Origin: Streptomyces sp. DSM 15324
Lineage (GTDB): Bacteria; Actinomycetota; Actinomycetes; Streptomycetales; Streptomycetaceae
Length of the DNA stretch: 64,000 nt
Reading direction: 5' to 3'
Assembly (NCBI RefSeq): GCF_001514285.1
Contig: NZ_KQ949037.1
Location: 153,936 to 217,935, forward strand
Both the position numbers and the translations under genes were made by a program. How positions within the stretch are numbered: the stretch's first letter is position 1; each line of letters begins with the position of its first letter. This document shows, piece after piece, positions 41,109 to 50,029 of this stretch. The notes under the pieces are model-generated. The model was given only the letters and a program-made list of their open reading frames with translations, was not told where the DNA came from and ran no database searches.

Positions 41109-41822
41109 CCTGCCGCCCTGATGTCGTCGTCCTCCCCGCGCCGGGGTACCGCCAGGACAACGGCGACCCGCCCTCCGGGGTTCCCACGACACCCCGGCCC
41201 GCACCTACGGACACCGACCCACGACACCCGCCGGCCTCACGTCCCGTCCGAGTCCGGAACCCACCCCGGCACGTACCCCGGTCCGGGCTCTCCCGTGCCG
41301 GGCTCTCCCGCGCCGGGCCATCCGGCGCTGGGCCGTCCCGTGCCGGTCTGGGCCGGTCCGCGGCGGTCCGTCCCGTGCCGGGTCCGGCGTGGCTTGATCT
41401 GTGCCGGCTGGACTGCGCCGGGCCGGACCCCTTCCGGGGGGCGGACGCGGCGCCGCCTCGGCCTGGAGGCCTCACGTCCCGTTCGAGTCGGGAATCCGCC
41501 CCAGCACGTACCCCGGTCTAGGCCAGTCCGTGCCGGTCCGTCCCATGCCGGGCCGGCGTGGCTTGATCTGTGCCGGCTGGACTGCGCCCGGCCGGACCCC
41601 TTCCGGGGCGCGGATGCGGCGCCGCCTCGGCCTGCCGGAGTCACGCCCCGCCCGAGCCGCGCCCGCCGAGACCTGAACGGGGCCGGGCTCGCATCGGGCG
41701 GGGCGTGAACCGCGCCGGGTCTTGATCCGGTCGCGGACGTGGACCGGGCGGGGCCTCAACCGGGCGCACCGGGCCCCGGCCGGGCTGGGCCCGGCATGCC
41801 GGTGTCGACGCCGGATGTCCTG
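41109..41822. repeat. Intergenic region with imperfect tandem duplication
   Basis: This 714-bp region has no supported gene. An 80-bp element at 41386-41465 recurs at 41555-41634 with 3 differences (about 96% identical). A second element of about 51 bp at 41233-41283 recurs at 41468-41518 with several changes. The region is therefore two units of the form short element, filler, long element. Fillers are made of GTGCCGGG-type short repeats. Weak resemblance continues to about 41760. Open frames across it exist on both strands but have repeat-driven, unnatural composition. Confidence 0.8.
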
Positions 41823-43082
41823 TCAGCGGCCGCCCTCCGTCCCGCCCCCGTGCGTGTCCTCCGCCGTCTCCCGGGCGGTGGTCGTGCGGTGGCCGCTCGT
41901 GGTGCTCCCGCAGAATGCCGCGTCGAGGGTGCGCAGCATCGCCGTATGCACCTTGGAGCTGTTGGAGGCGTTGGCGAGGGCCGCGAGACTGCGGCGGCCG
42001 TCGCCCGAGGTGAACGCGTACGTGTAGTAGCCCTGTACGGCGCCCGTGTGCCCGTACACGAAGGTCCCGCACGACAGCCGGCGGCGCCGCAGCCCGAGGC
42101 CGTAGGACTGGGTGCCGCCCGCCGGGATCCAGCGGCGCATCTCCTGCAGCGCCCCGGCCGACATGAGCCGGCCGCGCAGCAGTGCCGACAGGAACGTGTC
42201 GAGGTCCCCGGTGCTGGAGATCAGGGCGCCCGCGCTCTGCGCCCAGGACACGGTCTGGCGGGTCGCGTCGACCAGGGCCCCGCCCGGCGTGTCCGGGGTG
42301 AGGTAGCCGCGCGCGTACCGGCCGGGGATCGCCGTGTCGGGGTGGACGTAGAAGGTGTCGGTCAGCCGGAGCGGCTCGATGATGCGCCTGCGGTAGGCGG
42401 CCGCCACCGGTTGCCCGGTCAGCTTCTCGATCAGCAGTCCCGCGACGACGAAGTTGGTGTTGGAGTAGGAGTAGGGGCCCCCGGGCGCGCTCGTGCGGGC
42501 GTGGCGCAGCGACAGGTCGATGAGCCGGCGGTAGGTGAACACCTTGGTGCGGACCGCCTCGAAGCCGGGGACGGACCGGGCGAACAGGTCGTCGCTGTAG
42601 TCGTACAGGCCGCTGCGGTGGCTCAGGACGTGGCGGACCGTGATCCGGTCGTCCGGCAGCAGTCCCGGCAGATAGCGGTTGACCGGCGCGTCGAGCACCA
42701 GCCGGCCCTCGTCGACGAGTTGGAGCAGGACCACCGCGGAGAACGTCTTGGTGACGCTGCCGATGCGGAAGCGGTCCGCGGTGCTCAGCGCCCGGCCCGT
42801 CCGCCGGTCGGCGACGCCCGCGGCGATCCGGTGGACCGTGCCGTGGTCGTCGAGCCGCGCCATCGCGCCGGGCGCCCCCTGGCCGACCGCCGTGCGCAGC
42901 ACACCGCGCAGACCGGCCAGGTCGGGACGCGGCAGCGCGGGGGCGGCGGGCGCCCGCCGGGACACGGCCGCGGCCGGTGCCGGCAGCAGGGACACCACCG
43001 CGGCGGCCGCGCACACCGCCGTCGAGAGGCCGCGCAGCCGTCCGCGGCGGCGGGTCGTCGATGCGAGATCTGTCACATGCAC
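41823..43082 (-). CDS. Secreted serine hydrolase (class C beta-lactamase/DD-peptidase family)
   Basis: This 419-residue exported enzyme has a signal peptide, LRGLSTAVCAAAAVVSLLPA, with cleavage near AAAVS. Penicillin-binding-protein-like motifs follow: the nucleophile SVTK within FRIGSVTKTFSAVVLLQLVD, the YSN triad Tyr-Ser-Asn in GGPYSYSNTNFVVAG, and HTG in VYGHTGAVQGYYTYAF. These are the residues of D-alanyl-D-alanine carboxypeptidases, esterases EstB and class C beta-lactamases; which of them it is cannot be told. Resistance is not implied. AGGAGG lies upstream but 13 nt away, so a GTG two codons downstream is possible. The C-terminal tail is polar and low-complexity. Confidence 0.92.
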   Translation of the reverse strand: MHVTDLASTTRRRGRLRGLSTAVCAAAAVVSLLPAPAAAVSRRAPAAPALPRPDLAGLRGVLRTAVGQGAPGAMARLDDHGTVHRIAAGVADRRTGRALSTADRFRIGSVTKTFSAVVLLQLVDEGRLVLDAPVNRYLPGLLPDDRITVRHVLSHRSGLYDYSDDLFARSVPGFEAVRTKVFTYRRLIDLSLRHARTSAPGGPYSYSNTNFVVAGLLIEKLTGQPVAAAYRRRIIEPLRLTDTFYVHPDTAIPGRYARGYLTPDTPGGALVDATRQTVSWAQSAGALISSTGDLDTFLSALLRGRLMSAGALQEMRRWIPAGGTQSYGLGLRRRRLSCGTFVYGHTGAVQGYYTYAFTSGDGRRSLAALANASNSSKVHTAMLRTLDAAFCGSTTSGHRTTTARETAEDTHGGGTEGGR

Positions 43083-43335
43083 CCGGGGGAACCTCCTGCA
43101 GTCGTGTCACATCTCTTCAGTCGGCGCACCGTTGGTCGCTCGCCGATCACCGTGCGTCGCGGATTCGGCCAGTATCCCCGCGAAGGCGCCGTGAAGCGCT
43201 GATTTCGGCTTTACATGGACATGACTCATCCGTAAGGGTGGAGCTCCGGGGCCCGACCAGTCCCGCGGCGCCCAACGGCGCCATGCCTCACGGCGGTTGG
43301 GGATCCCAGCCGTCCGAACGAAGGAAGCCTCACCT

Positions 43336-45132
43336 TTGCGTAGTGCACCCATACGCCTGCTCACGGTCGCCCTCGCCGTCGCGACGGCCGCAACGGGCCT
43401 GGCGGGCACGGCGTTCGCGGGCCCGTCCGCGGGGGAGACGCGGGCCGCGACCACCGCCGACACCCAGGGCACCGCCGTCGTCCGGGCGGCCCGTGCCGCC
43501 GCCTTCGCCCACGCCTCGGCCACCGGTGTCGGCCAGGGCGACGCACTCCAGCCCCAGGACGTGCTGATCGACCCGGAGGGCGCCCGCCACGTCCGGTTCG
43601 TCCGCACTCACCAGGGCCTGCCCGTCCTCGGCGGCGACCTCGTCGTGCACCTCACCAGGAACCTCGCCTACGCCGGCGTGACCCGCGCCGCCGACCACGC
43701 CGTCGCGCCCGCCACCGTGCGGGCCAAGGTGACCGCCGCCCAGGCCGAGGCCAAGGCCGCCGCCGTCGCCCACGGCGACGCCGCGAGCGCGGAACTCGTC
43801 GTGGACGCCCGCGGCGGCGCCTCCGCGCTCGCCTACCAGGTCCAGGTGACCGACAGCGACACCACCGAGGCCGGCGGCTCCCGCACGGTCGTCGTGGACG
43901 CCGTCACCGGCACGGTGCGCAGCAACACGCCCGACAGCGACGAGTTCCTCTCGCCGAGTCTGGTCCGCACCCTGCGCGAGCGCGGCGAGACCCTCGACCC
44001 CGCCTCCGGCACCGCCCCGCTCTCCGCCGGGCTCACCGCGGCCTCCTCGGCTCCCGCCGCCCGATACCCCCAGACCGCCACGGGCACCGGAAGCTCCCTG
44101 TTCGTCGGGAAGGTGCCGCTCACCACGACCCGCACCGCGGCCCGCAGCTACCTGCTGAAGGACCCCACGCACTGGGGCACCGAGACCCGCGACGCCAAGA
44201 ACAAGGAGCAGGAGAACTTCGCCCGCGGCACCAAGTTCACCAGCACCACCAACAAGTGGGGCAACGGCGCCCTCTCCAGCCGCGCCAGCGCCGCCGTGGA
44301 CGCCCAGTACGGCGTGGTCCAGACGCTGGACTTCTACAAGAAGACCCTCGGCCGCAAGGGCATCAGGAACAACGGCAAGGGCGCCCGCGCCATGGTCCAC
44401 TTCGGCAACAAGGTGGCCAACGCGTTCTGGGACCCCACCTGCGACTGCATGCTGTACGGCGACGGCGACGGCGACATGTTCAAGAAGCCCCTCGTCGTCC
44501 TGGACGTCACCGGCCACGAGCTCACCCACGGCGTCGTCGACGCGACCGCCCGGCTGGAGCCGACCTTCGTCGACGGCGACGGCACGCAGTACGGCGAGCC
44601 GGGCTCGCTGAACGAGTCCCTCGCGGACATCTTCGGCTCCAACGTCGAGTTCAGCGCCAACAACCCCAAGAACCCGCCGAACTACCTCATCGGCGAGAAG
44701 CTGGGCCTGGACCAGAAGTTCCTGCGCCGCCTCGACCAGCCGTCCCAGGACGTCCTCGAGGAGGCGATCGACTACTGGTCGCCCGAGACCTACTACACCG
44801 AGGTCCACGCCGGCTCCGGCGTCTCCTCGCACGCGTACTACCTGCTGGCCGAGGGCAGCGGGCGGAAGGTGATCGGCGCGGTCACCTACGACTCGCCGAC
44901 CTACGACGGCGCTCCCGTCACCGGCATCGGCCGGGCCAAGGCGACCAAGATCTACTACCGCGCCCTGACCCGCTACATGGTCTCCACCACCGACTTCCAC
45001 GACGCGCGCCTCGCGACGATGAAGGCGGCCCGGGACCTGTACGGCCGGGACAGCGTGGAGTTCAAGACGGTGATCAGGTCCTGGGCCGCCGTGAACGTCA
45101 CCGCGGCGAACGTGCCGCCCGCCGTGCGCTGA
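43336..45132 (+). CDS. Secreted M4 family neutral metalloprotease (thermolysin-like)
   Basis: This 598-residue preproprotease has a signal peptide, IRLLTVALAVATAATGLAGT, ending near AFAGP. A fungalysin/thermolysin propeptide with PepSY-like sequence follows (GLPVLGGDLVVHLTRNLAYA, ELVVDARGGASALAYQVQV). The catalytic domain has zinc motif HELTHGVVD, the third ligand Glu in SLNESLADIFGSNVEF, and the catalytic His region SGVSSHAYYLLAEG. It digests extracellular protein. I choose TTG 43336, because AAGGAAG is 8 nt upstream and the protein-like sequence begins here; a GTG at 43297 is in frame but less convincing. A hairpin terminates it. Confidence 0.94.
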   Translation: MRSAPIRLLTVALAVATAATGLAGTAFAGPSAGETRAATTADTQGTAVVRAARAAAFAHASATGVGQGDALQPQDVLIDPEGARHVRFVRTHQGLPVLGGDLVVHLTRNLAYAGVTRAADHAVAPATVRAKVTAAQAEAKAAAVAHGDAASAELVVDARGGASALAYQVQVTDSDTTEAGGSRTVVVDAVTGTVRSNTPDSDEFLSPSLVRTLRERGETLDPASGTAPLSAGLTAASSAPAARYPQTATGTGSSLFVGKVPLTTTRTAARSYLLKDPTHWGTETRDAKNKEQENFARGTKFTSTTNKWGNGALSSRASAAVDAQYGVVQTLDFYKKTLGRKGIRNNGKGARAMVHFGNKVANAFWDPTCDCMLYGDGDGDMFKKPLVVLDVTGHELTHGVVDATARLEPTFVDGDGTQYGEPGSLNESLADIFGSNVEFSANNPKNPPNYLIGEKLGLDQKFLRRLDQPSQDVLEEAIDYWSPETYYTEVHAGSGVSSHAYYLLAEGSGRKVIGAVTYDSPTYDGAPVTGIGRAKATKIYYRALTRYMVSTTDFHDARLATMKAARDLYGRDSVEFKTVIRSWAAVNVTAANVPPAVR

Positions 45133-45154
45133 CGGGGCCGGCCCGGCCCGTCAG
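45129..45154. terminator. Bidirectional terminator between protease and lipoprotein genes
   Basis: CTGACGGG at 45129-45136 pairs with CCCGTCAG at 45147-45154 around a GC-rich loop. The stem includes the stop codons of both convergent genes. Confidence 0.55.
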
Positions 45155-45726
45155 TAGTCGGGGCAGAGGTTGGTGTGCACGGCCTCGACGATCCGTGTGC
45201 TCTTGAGGCGGCCGAAGCCGTCCGGGTGACCGGGGGAGACGAAACGCCGCATCGCGGCGCTGATCTGCTCCTCCCGGTCCCCGGGGTGGTCGTGGATCGT
45301 GGCGCACTGCTCGCGGCCCCGCTCGACGGCCTCCTCCTCCTTGTCGTGCACGATGTCCGGGTCGATCGCGGTCAGCGCCCGCACATAGGCGCCCTCCCCG
45401 TCACGGTCGGGGCGCGGCGGCAGGGCCGCCTTGCCCTTCTCCGCCGCCTCGCGCGTCGCGGACGGCGACGCCGTGCCGCCGCCCGCCTGCCGCGGTGCGG
45501 AGGCGGATGCGGAGACGGAGGGCGAGACGGCGGGGGAGAGCGCTCCGGCCGGTGTCCGCGACGTCTCCGACCCCGCCGACGGGCTCGTGGCGCCCACCGT
45601 GGAGGTCCGCTCGCCCGTCGCCGGTTGCCTGCGGCCCGCGGCGGTGTCCCCCGAGCCGCAGGCGGTGAGTACGGCGACGGCGAGGATGCAGGACGCCAGA
45701 GCGGCTGCGGTGGTGCGGTGGTTCAC
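45151..45726 (-). CDS. Putative lipoprotein
   Basis: This 191-residue protein has a lipoprotein signal peptide, TTAAALASCILAVAVLTACG, with the lipobox LTAC and Cys23 as the lipid site. A Ser/Thr/Pro/Ala-rich linker spans about 25-95, followed by a small C-terminal domain (AYVRALTAIDPDIVHDKEEE, RGREQCATIHDHPGDREEQI, SAAMRRFVSPG, AVHTNLCPDY) whose two cysteines may form a disulfide. The domain resembles DUF732-type secreted helical domains of actinobacteria. It is anchored to the outer face of the membrane. The function is unknown. Confidence 0.82.
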   Translation of the reverse strand: MNHRTTAAALASCILAVAVLTACGSGDTAAGRRQPATGERTSTVGATSPSAGSETSRTPAGALSPAVSPSVSASASAPRQAGGGTASPSATREAAEKGKAALPPRPDRDGEGAYVRALTAIDPDIVHDKEEEAVERGREQCATIHDHPGDREEQISAAMRRFVSPGHPDGFGRLKSTRIVEAVHTNLCPDY

Positions 45727-45911
45727 GGGACTCCTGGTGCCTGCGGTACGACGGCTGAGCTCCGTGAGCGTATGGGCAGCTTGTATGCCTGTGAGGGCGG
45801 TTCATCTCCCTTGCGGGGGTGGTGAAGAGGTACCAGGGGGCGCAGACATCCGAGTGAGCGCCCCCGTGCTGTTGTCCCCTCCGGCATCTGTCCCCCGCCC
45901 CCTGCCCGCAC

Positions 45912-46268
45912 CTACCCCCGGCGCAGGATCTGGGCCCAGTCCGCCGGCACCCGTCCCGCCGGGCCCGGCGAGGGCTGGTCCGTGGGGTGGCTGACCGGGG
46001 GCGCCAACTCCGGCCCCGAATCGTAGAGTTCCTCACCGGAGTAGTCCCAGAACCACTCCTCGCCCGGCTCGAAGCTGCGCACGATCGGATGCCCGGTCGC
46101 CTTGTAGTGGGCGGTGGCGTGCTGGGCGGGGGAGGAGTCGCAGCAGCCGATGTGCCCACAGCTCGCACAGCGCCGCAGATGGAACCACCAGCCCCCGACC
46201 GCGTCGCAGTCCACACAGCCGCTGCCGCTCGGCGGGACGGACGGGTCGATGGCGTTCGTGTCGGTCAT
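45912..46268 (-). CDS. UBP-type zinc finger protein
   Basis: This 118-residue protein has a ubiquitin-hydrolase-type (UBP) zinc finger: GCVDCDAVGGWWFHLRRCAS, CGHIGCCDSSPAQHATAHYK and ATGHPIVRSFEPGEEWFWDY supply the Cys and His ligands. Bacteria lack ubiquitin, so the domain must bind something else. Its ATG overlaps the stop of the CNB-histidine kinase gene upstream (4-bp overlap at 46265-46268), so it is the third gene of a redox signalling operon. In actinobacteria this gene often accompanies thioredoxin-reductase-like response regulators, as I recall. Confidence 0.88.
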   Translation of the reverse strand: MTDTNAIDPSVPPSGSGCVDCDAVGGWWFHLRRCASCGHIGCCDSSPAQHATAHYKATGHPIVRSFEPGEEWFWDYSGEELYDSGPELAPPVSHPTDQPSPGPAGRVPADWAQILRRG

Positions 46269-47794
46269 GCGGGCTCCTCGACCTCGGCGGGCTGAGACTC
46301 TGGCTGGGACTCGGGCTGGGACTCGGGCTGCGACTCGGAAAGCGAGTCGGGCCGCGACTCGGGTTCGGGCGCGGTGAGCGGCAGCAGCACCTGGAAGCGG
46401 GTGTCGCCCGGCACGGACTCCACCCGCAGGCTGCCGTGGTGCTTGTTGACGATGATCCGCCAGGAGATGTCCAGGCCGAGACCGGTGCCCTCGCCCACCG
46501 GCTTGGTGGTGAAGAACGGGTCGAAGATCCTGCTGCGGATGTCCGCCGGGACGCCGGGACCGGTGTCCCGGAACTCCACCAGCAGCCGGTCGCCCTCCCG
46601 CGCCGTGCGCACGGTCAACGAGCCTTCCCCGCCCGCGCTGTTGACCGCGAACACCGCGTTGTCCACGAGGTTCGTCCACACCTGGTTCAGCTCCGCCGGA
46701 TAGGCGGGCACCGGCGGGAGCGTCCGGTCGTACTCCTTGACCACCTCGATGCGCTGCCCGATCTTCCCCGACAGCATCAGCAGCGTACTGTCGAGGAGTT
46801 CGTGCACGTCCACCACCCGGTAGGGCGCCCGGTCGAGCTGCGAGTACTGCTTGGCCGCGTCGACCAGGTGCGAGATCCGGGTCGTGGAGTCCTCGATCTC
46901 GTACATCAACAGCTCGGTCTCGATGGTGTAGTTGAGCCACCCGACCGCGTTGGGCAGCATCTCCGGGTCCACCGCCGCCGCGACCTGCTCCAGCCAGTCG
47001 ACGTCCAGCCCGGCCTGCACGAACACCGGCGCGTACTGCCAGCCGTAGTCCATGCCGTGGTCCTCGAGCCACTCGGTGAGCGCGTCCTCCCGGTCCGACG
47101 CCTCCAGCGGACTGAGCGACGGCGCCTTGGCGACCCGCTCGGCGGTGCGCTCCTGGACCTCGATCAGACTCGCCAACGCGTCCCGGGAGAAGGGTCCTTC
47201 GGCGATCAGCGCGAGCTTGTGCCGCATCTTGGCGACCCGCTCGCGCAGCGTCGCGGTGGCCCGTACGGCCGCCGCGGCCGGGTTGTTGAGCTCATGGGTG
47301 AGCCCCGCCGACAACGAGCCGAGCGCCAGCAGCCGTTCCCGCTGCCCGATCGCGGCCTGGGTGTTCTTCGAGCCGAAGAACAGGCCCTCCAGCAGATGCA
47401 CCGCCATCGGGAACCAGTCCCGCATGATCTCCGCGAACACGTCCGCCGGCACCACGAAGAACCGGGACGGCTCGGTCACCCGCATCGAGTTGGTGTAGAC
47501 CTGCCGCACCCGGTCGCCCAGATACGCCTGCATGGCCCCCGAGTACACCCCGCGCTGCGAGGTGCGGGTGACCTCCACGTCGTCCCCGCCGACCCGCCGC
47601 GACAGCACGACCGAGCCCTCGAGCAGCACGTAGAAGCAGGTCGCCGGATCTCCCTCGGCGTACACCGGACCGGGCTCGAACCTCTCCACCCGCCCCTCGG
47701 CGCACAGCCGTCCCAGCTGCTCGGGGGTGAGCTTCTCGAACAGGAACAGCGAGCCGATCTCCGCCGGGCTGCACGGCATCGGCCGCCCGCTCAC
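46265..47794 (-). CDS. Sensor histidine kinase with N-terminal cyclic nucleotide-binding-like domain
   Basis: This 509-residue soluble kinase has an N-terminal CNB domain at about 15-140 (LFLFEKLTPEQLGRLCAEGR, FYVLLEGSVVLSRRVGGDDV). The dimerisation and phospho-acceptor motif is LSAGLTHELNNPAAAA, with the His in THELNNP. The ATPase has NQVWTNLVDNAVFAVNSAGG (N box), FRDTGPGVP (G1), FFTTKPVGEGTGLGLDISWR (F/G2). The C-terminal tail is a run of SQPE repeats. No transmembrane helix is present, so the input is cytoplasmic. GTG 47794 overlaps the stop of the thioredoxin-reductase fusion gene (GTGA); ATG 47779 is an alternative. Its natural partner is the receiver domain in that gene. Confidence 0.9.
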   Translation of the reverse strand: MSGRPMPCSPAEIGSLFLFEKLTPEQLGRLCAEGRVERFEPGPVYAEGDPATCFYVLLEGSVVLSRRVGGDDVEVTRTSQRGVYSGAMQAYLGDRVRQVYTNSMRVTEPSRFFVVPADVFAEIMRDWFPMAVHLLEGLFFGSKNTQAAIGQRERLLALGSLSAGLTHELNNPAAAAVRATATLRERVAKMRHKLALIAEGPFSRDALASLIEVQERTAERVAKAPSLSPLEASDREDALTEWLEDHGMDYGWQYAPVFVQAGLDVDWLEQVAAAVDPEMLPNAVGWLNYTIETELLMYEIEDSTTRISHLVDAAKQYSQLDRAPYRVVDVHELLDSTLLMLSGKIGQRIEVVKEYDRTLPPVPAYPAELNQVWTNLVDNAVFAVNSAGGEGSLTVRTAREGDRLLVEFRDTGPGVPADIRSRIFDPFFTTKPVGEGTGLGLDISWRIIVNKHHGSLRVESVPGDTRFQVLLPLTAPEPESRPDSLSESQPESQPESQPESQPAEVEEPA

Positions 47795-49467
47795 GACTGC
47801 TCCAGATACCGGTGGACGAGCATGACAGCCATGGCTCCCTCTCCGACGGCGGACGCGACCCGCTTGGCCGACTCGGCGCGCGCGTCGCCCGCCACGAACA
47901 CGCCGGGAATGCTGGTCTCCAGGTGGTACGGCGGCCGGTCCAGCTCCCAGCCCGCCGGCGGCCGCCCGTCCGCGGTGAGATCGGGCCCCGCCAGAATGAA
48001 CCCGCGCTCGTCGCGCAGCACGGTCCCGCCCAGCCAGTCGGTCAGCGGGGCCGCGCCGATGAACACGAACATCCACTGCGCGTCGACGGTCTCGGTCTCG
48101 CCGTTCTTCACGTCCCGCAGCGTCAGCCGCTCCAGATGACCGTCCCCGTGAGCGGACTCCACGACGGTGCCGGCCCGCACACGGATGTTCGGCGCCTCCT
48201 CGATCTGCTGGATCAGGTAGTACGACATCGAGGCCGCCAGCGACTCCCCGCGCACCAGCAGCGTCACCGACTTGGCGCCCCGCGACAGGTACATCGCCGC
48301 CTGCCCGGCGGAGTTGGCGCCGCCCACGATGTACACGTCCTGGTCCTGGCAGGAGGCCGCCTCGGTCAGCGCGGAGCCGTAGAACACCCCGCAGCCGGTC
48401 AGGTCGTCGCAGCCCGGCGCCGCGAGCTGCCGGTAGGACACCCCCGTCGCGAGGATCACGCTGTGTGCCGCCACCGCCGAGCCGTCCGAGAACCGTACGA
48501 CCCGCGCGGAGCCGTTCACCTCCAGCCCCGTCACCTCGCGCGCGGTGAGGATCTCGGCCCCGAACTTGGTCGCCTGCCGGCGCGCCCGGTCGGTGAGCTG
48601 GGCCCCGGACACCCCGTCGGGGAACCCGAGGTAGTTCTCGATGCGCGAACTCTGCCCGGCCTGTCCGCCGGTCGCGGACCGCTCCACGAGCACCGTCCGC
48701 AGCCCCTCGGAGGCGCCGTACACCGCCGACCCCAGGCCCGCCGGTCCGCCGCCGATGACGACCAGGTCGTAGAACTCGGCCGCCGGGGTCGTCGCCAGAC
48801 CCACGCGCGCCGCCAGCTCCGGGGCGGCCGGCTCGATCAGCGGCGCCCCCTCCGGGGTGATCACCAGCGGCAGCCGCCGGCCGTCCGCCTCCGCCGCGGC
48901 CAGCAGCCGCTGCCCCTCGGGCTCGTCGGCGGAGTACCAGCGGTACGGCACCTGGTTGCGCGCCAGGAACTCCCGGACGTCCGAGGACCGCGCCGACCAC
49001 CGGTGCCCGACCACCTTCGTCGCCGGCACCGGCCGGTAGTCGCTGGCGCGCCAGGCGTCCAGCAGGTCGTCCAGGACCGGGTAGAGCTTCTCCTCCGGCG
49101 GGTCCCACGGCTTGAGCAGATAGTGGTCGAGGTCGACGACGTTGATCGCGTCGATCGCCGCGTTCGTGTCCGCGTAGGCGGTCAGCAGCACACGCCGGGC
49201 TCCCGGGTACACGTCCAGGGCCTGTTCGAGGAACTCGATGCCGTTCATCTGCGGCATGCGGTAGTCGGCCAGGATCACCGCCACCAGGTCGCCGCGCAGC
49301 TTGAGCTCGCGCAACGCCTCCAGTGCGGACTCGCCGGACTCCGCCCGCACGATCCGGTACGCGGCGCCGTAGCGGCGCCGCAGGTCACGGGCGACGGCAC
49401 GGGATACCCCCGGGTCGTCGTCCACGGTCAGGATGACGGTCCGCGCTGTTTCGGCGGCCTGTGTCAT
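47791..49467 (-). CDS. Response regulator receiver fused to thioredoxin reductase-like flavoprotein
   Basis: This 558-residue protein has an N-terminal receiver domain at about 10-130 (VILTVDDDPGVSRAVARDLR, phospho-Asp in VILADYRMPQMNG, LLTAYADTNAA, Lys in HYLLKPWDPP). A thioredoxin-like/linker region follows, then a thioredoxin-reductase fold at about 235-550 (LVVIGGGPAGLGSAVYGASE, GGQAGQSSRIENYLGFPDG, IVGGANSAGQAAMYLSRGAK, GVFVAGDARAESAKRVASAV). The CxxC redox pair of true thioredoxin reductases is absent where it would be expected. It is the first gene of a three-gene operon with its kinase and the UBP zinc finger. Phosphorylation may control flavin chemistry. Confidence 0.92.
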   Translation of the reverse strand: MTQAAETARTVILTVDDDPGVSRAVARDLRRRYGAAYRIVRAESGESALEALRELKLRGDLVAVILADYRMPQMNGIEFLEQALDVYPGARRVLLTAYADTNAAIDAINVVDLDHYLLKPWDPPEEKLYPVLDDLLDAWRASDYRPVPATKVVGHRWSARSSDVREFLARNQVPYRWYSADEPEGQRLLAAAEADGRRLPLVITPEGAPLIEPAAPELAARVGLATTPAAEFYDLVVIGGGPAGLGSAVYGASEGLRTVLVERSATGGQAGQSSRIENYLGFPDGVSGAQLTDRARRQATKFGAEILTAREVTGLEVNGSARVVRFSDGSAVAAHSVILATGVSYRQLAAPGCDDLTGCGVFYGSALTEAASCQDQDVYIVGGANSAGQAAMYLSRGAKSVTLLVRGESLAASMSYYLIQQIEEAPNIRVRAGTVVESAHGDGHLERLTLRDVKNGETETVDAQWMFVFIGAAPLTDWLGGTVLRDERGFILAGPDLTADGRPPAGWELDRPPYHLETSIPGVFVAGDARAESAKRVASAVGEGAMAVMLVHRYLEQS

Positions 49468-49611
49468 ACGTCTCCCACCCCGAGAGCGGTCAGGACTCGC
49501 CGGCGCACGGCGAACCACGCGCCGGCTCCGCCCATCGTAGGGTCGATCGCCCCCGCCCGCTCAGGGACCGCGCACAGCGTGCGCTCCCGGTTCAGGACCG
49601 GGCACCCACCG

Positions 49612-49968
49612 TCAAGGCGACCGCCGCGCCGCCAGGACGCAGAACTCGTTGCCCTCGGGGTCGGTCAGCGTCACCCACGGCTGCTCGCCCTGCCCCAGGT
49701 CCGCGTGGCGCGCCCCCAGCGACAGCAGTCTGCTCACCTCGGCCCGCTGGTCGCGCGGACGGAAGTCCAGATGCAGCCGGTTCTTGACCTGCTTGCCCTC
49801 CGGCACGGGGACGAACAGCAGACCCGGCAGCCGGTCCGGCGCGGGCCGGATCTCGTACTCGTCGGGCGCGTTGGTCACCACGGCCCAGCCGAGCGCGTTC
49901 GCCCACCAGCGTCCGAGCGCCACCGGGTCGTGACAGTCCACGATCACCTGTTCCCATTCCAAGGTCAT
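49612..49968 (-). CDS. VOC family protein
   Basis: This 118-residue glyoxalase-like protein (VIVDCHDPVALGRWWANALG, LLFVPVPEGKQVKNRLHLDF, VSRLLSLGARHADLGQGEQP, TDPEGNEFCVL) is of the glyoxalase_6 group, single-module, with an HxD at LHLDF. It is short and probably dimeric. The substrate is unknown. Its start region is divergent from the universal stress protein, with 61 bp between them. Confidence 0.87.
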   Translation of the reverse strand: MTLEWEQVIVDCHDPVALGRWWANALGWAVVTNAPDEYEIRPAPDRLPGLLFVPVPEGKQVKNRLHLDFRPRDQRAEVSRLLSLGARHADLGQGEQPWVTLTDPEGNEFCVLAARRSP

Positions 49969-50029
49969 GAACGGCAGCGTAGTGAAGACTGGCCCGGTAC
50001 GAAGTGATCACGAGACAGGAGACAGTGCG

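Noticed and set aside
36891..41708. Very long plus-strand frame of about 1600 codons
   Set aside because: It runs antisense to three well-supported genes and through the repeats. Its composition is Arg/Gly/Val/His-rich without domains.
41237..41759. Minus-strand frames in the repeat region with KGSGPAQSSRHRSS-like peptides
   Set aside because: The peptides follow the DNA repeats, have unnatural composition and no start signal; I treat the region as non-coding.
41823..43082. Beta-lactamase conferring resistance
   Set aside because: The SxxK, YSN and HTG motifs are shared with DD-peptidases and esterases; the sequence does not single out a beta-lactamase.
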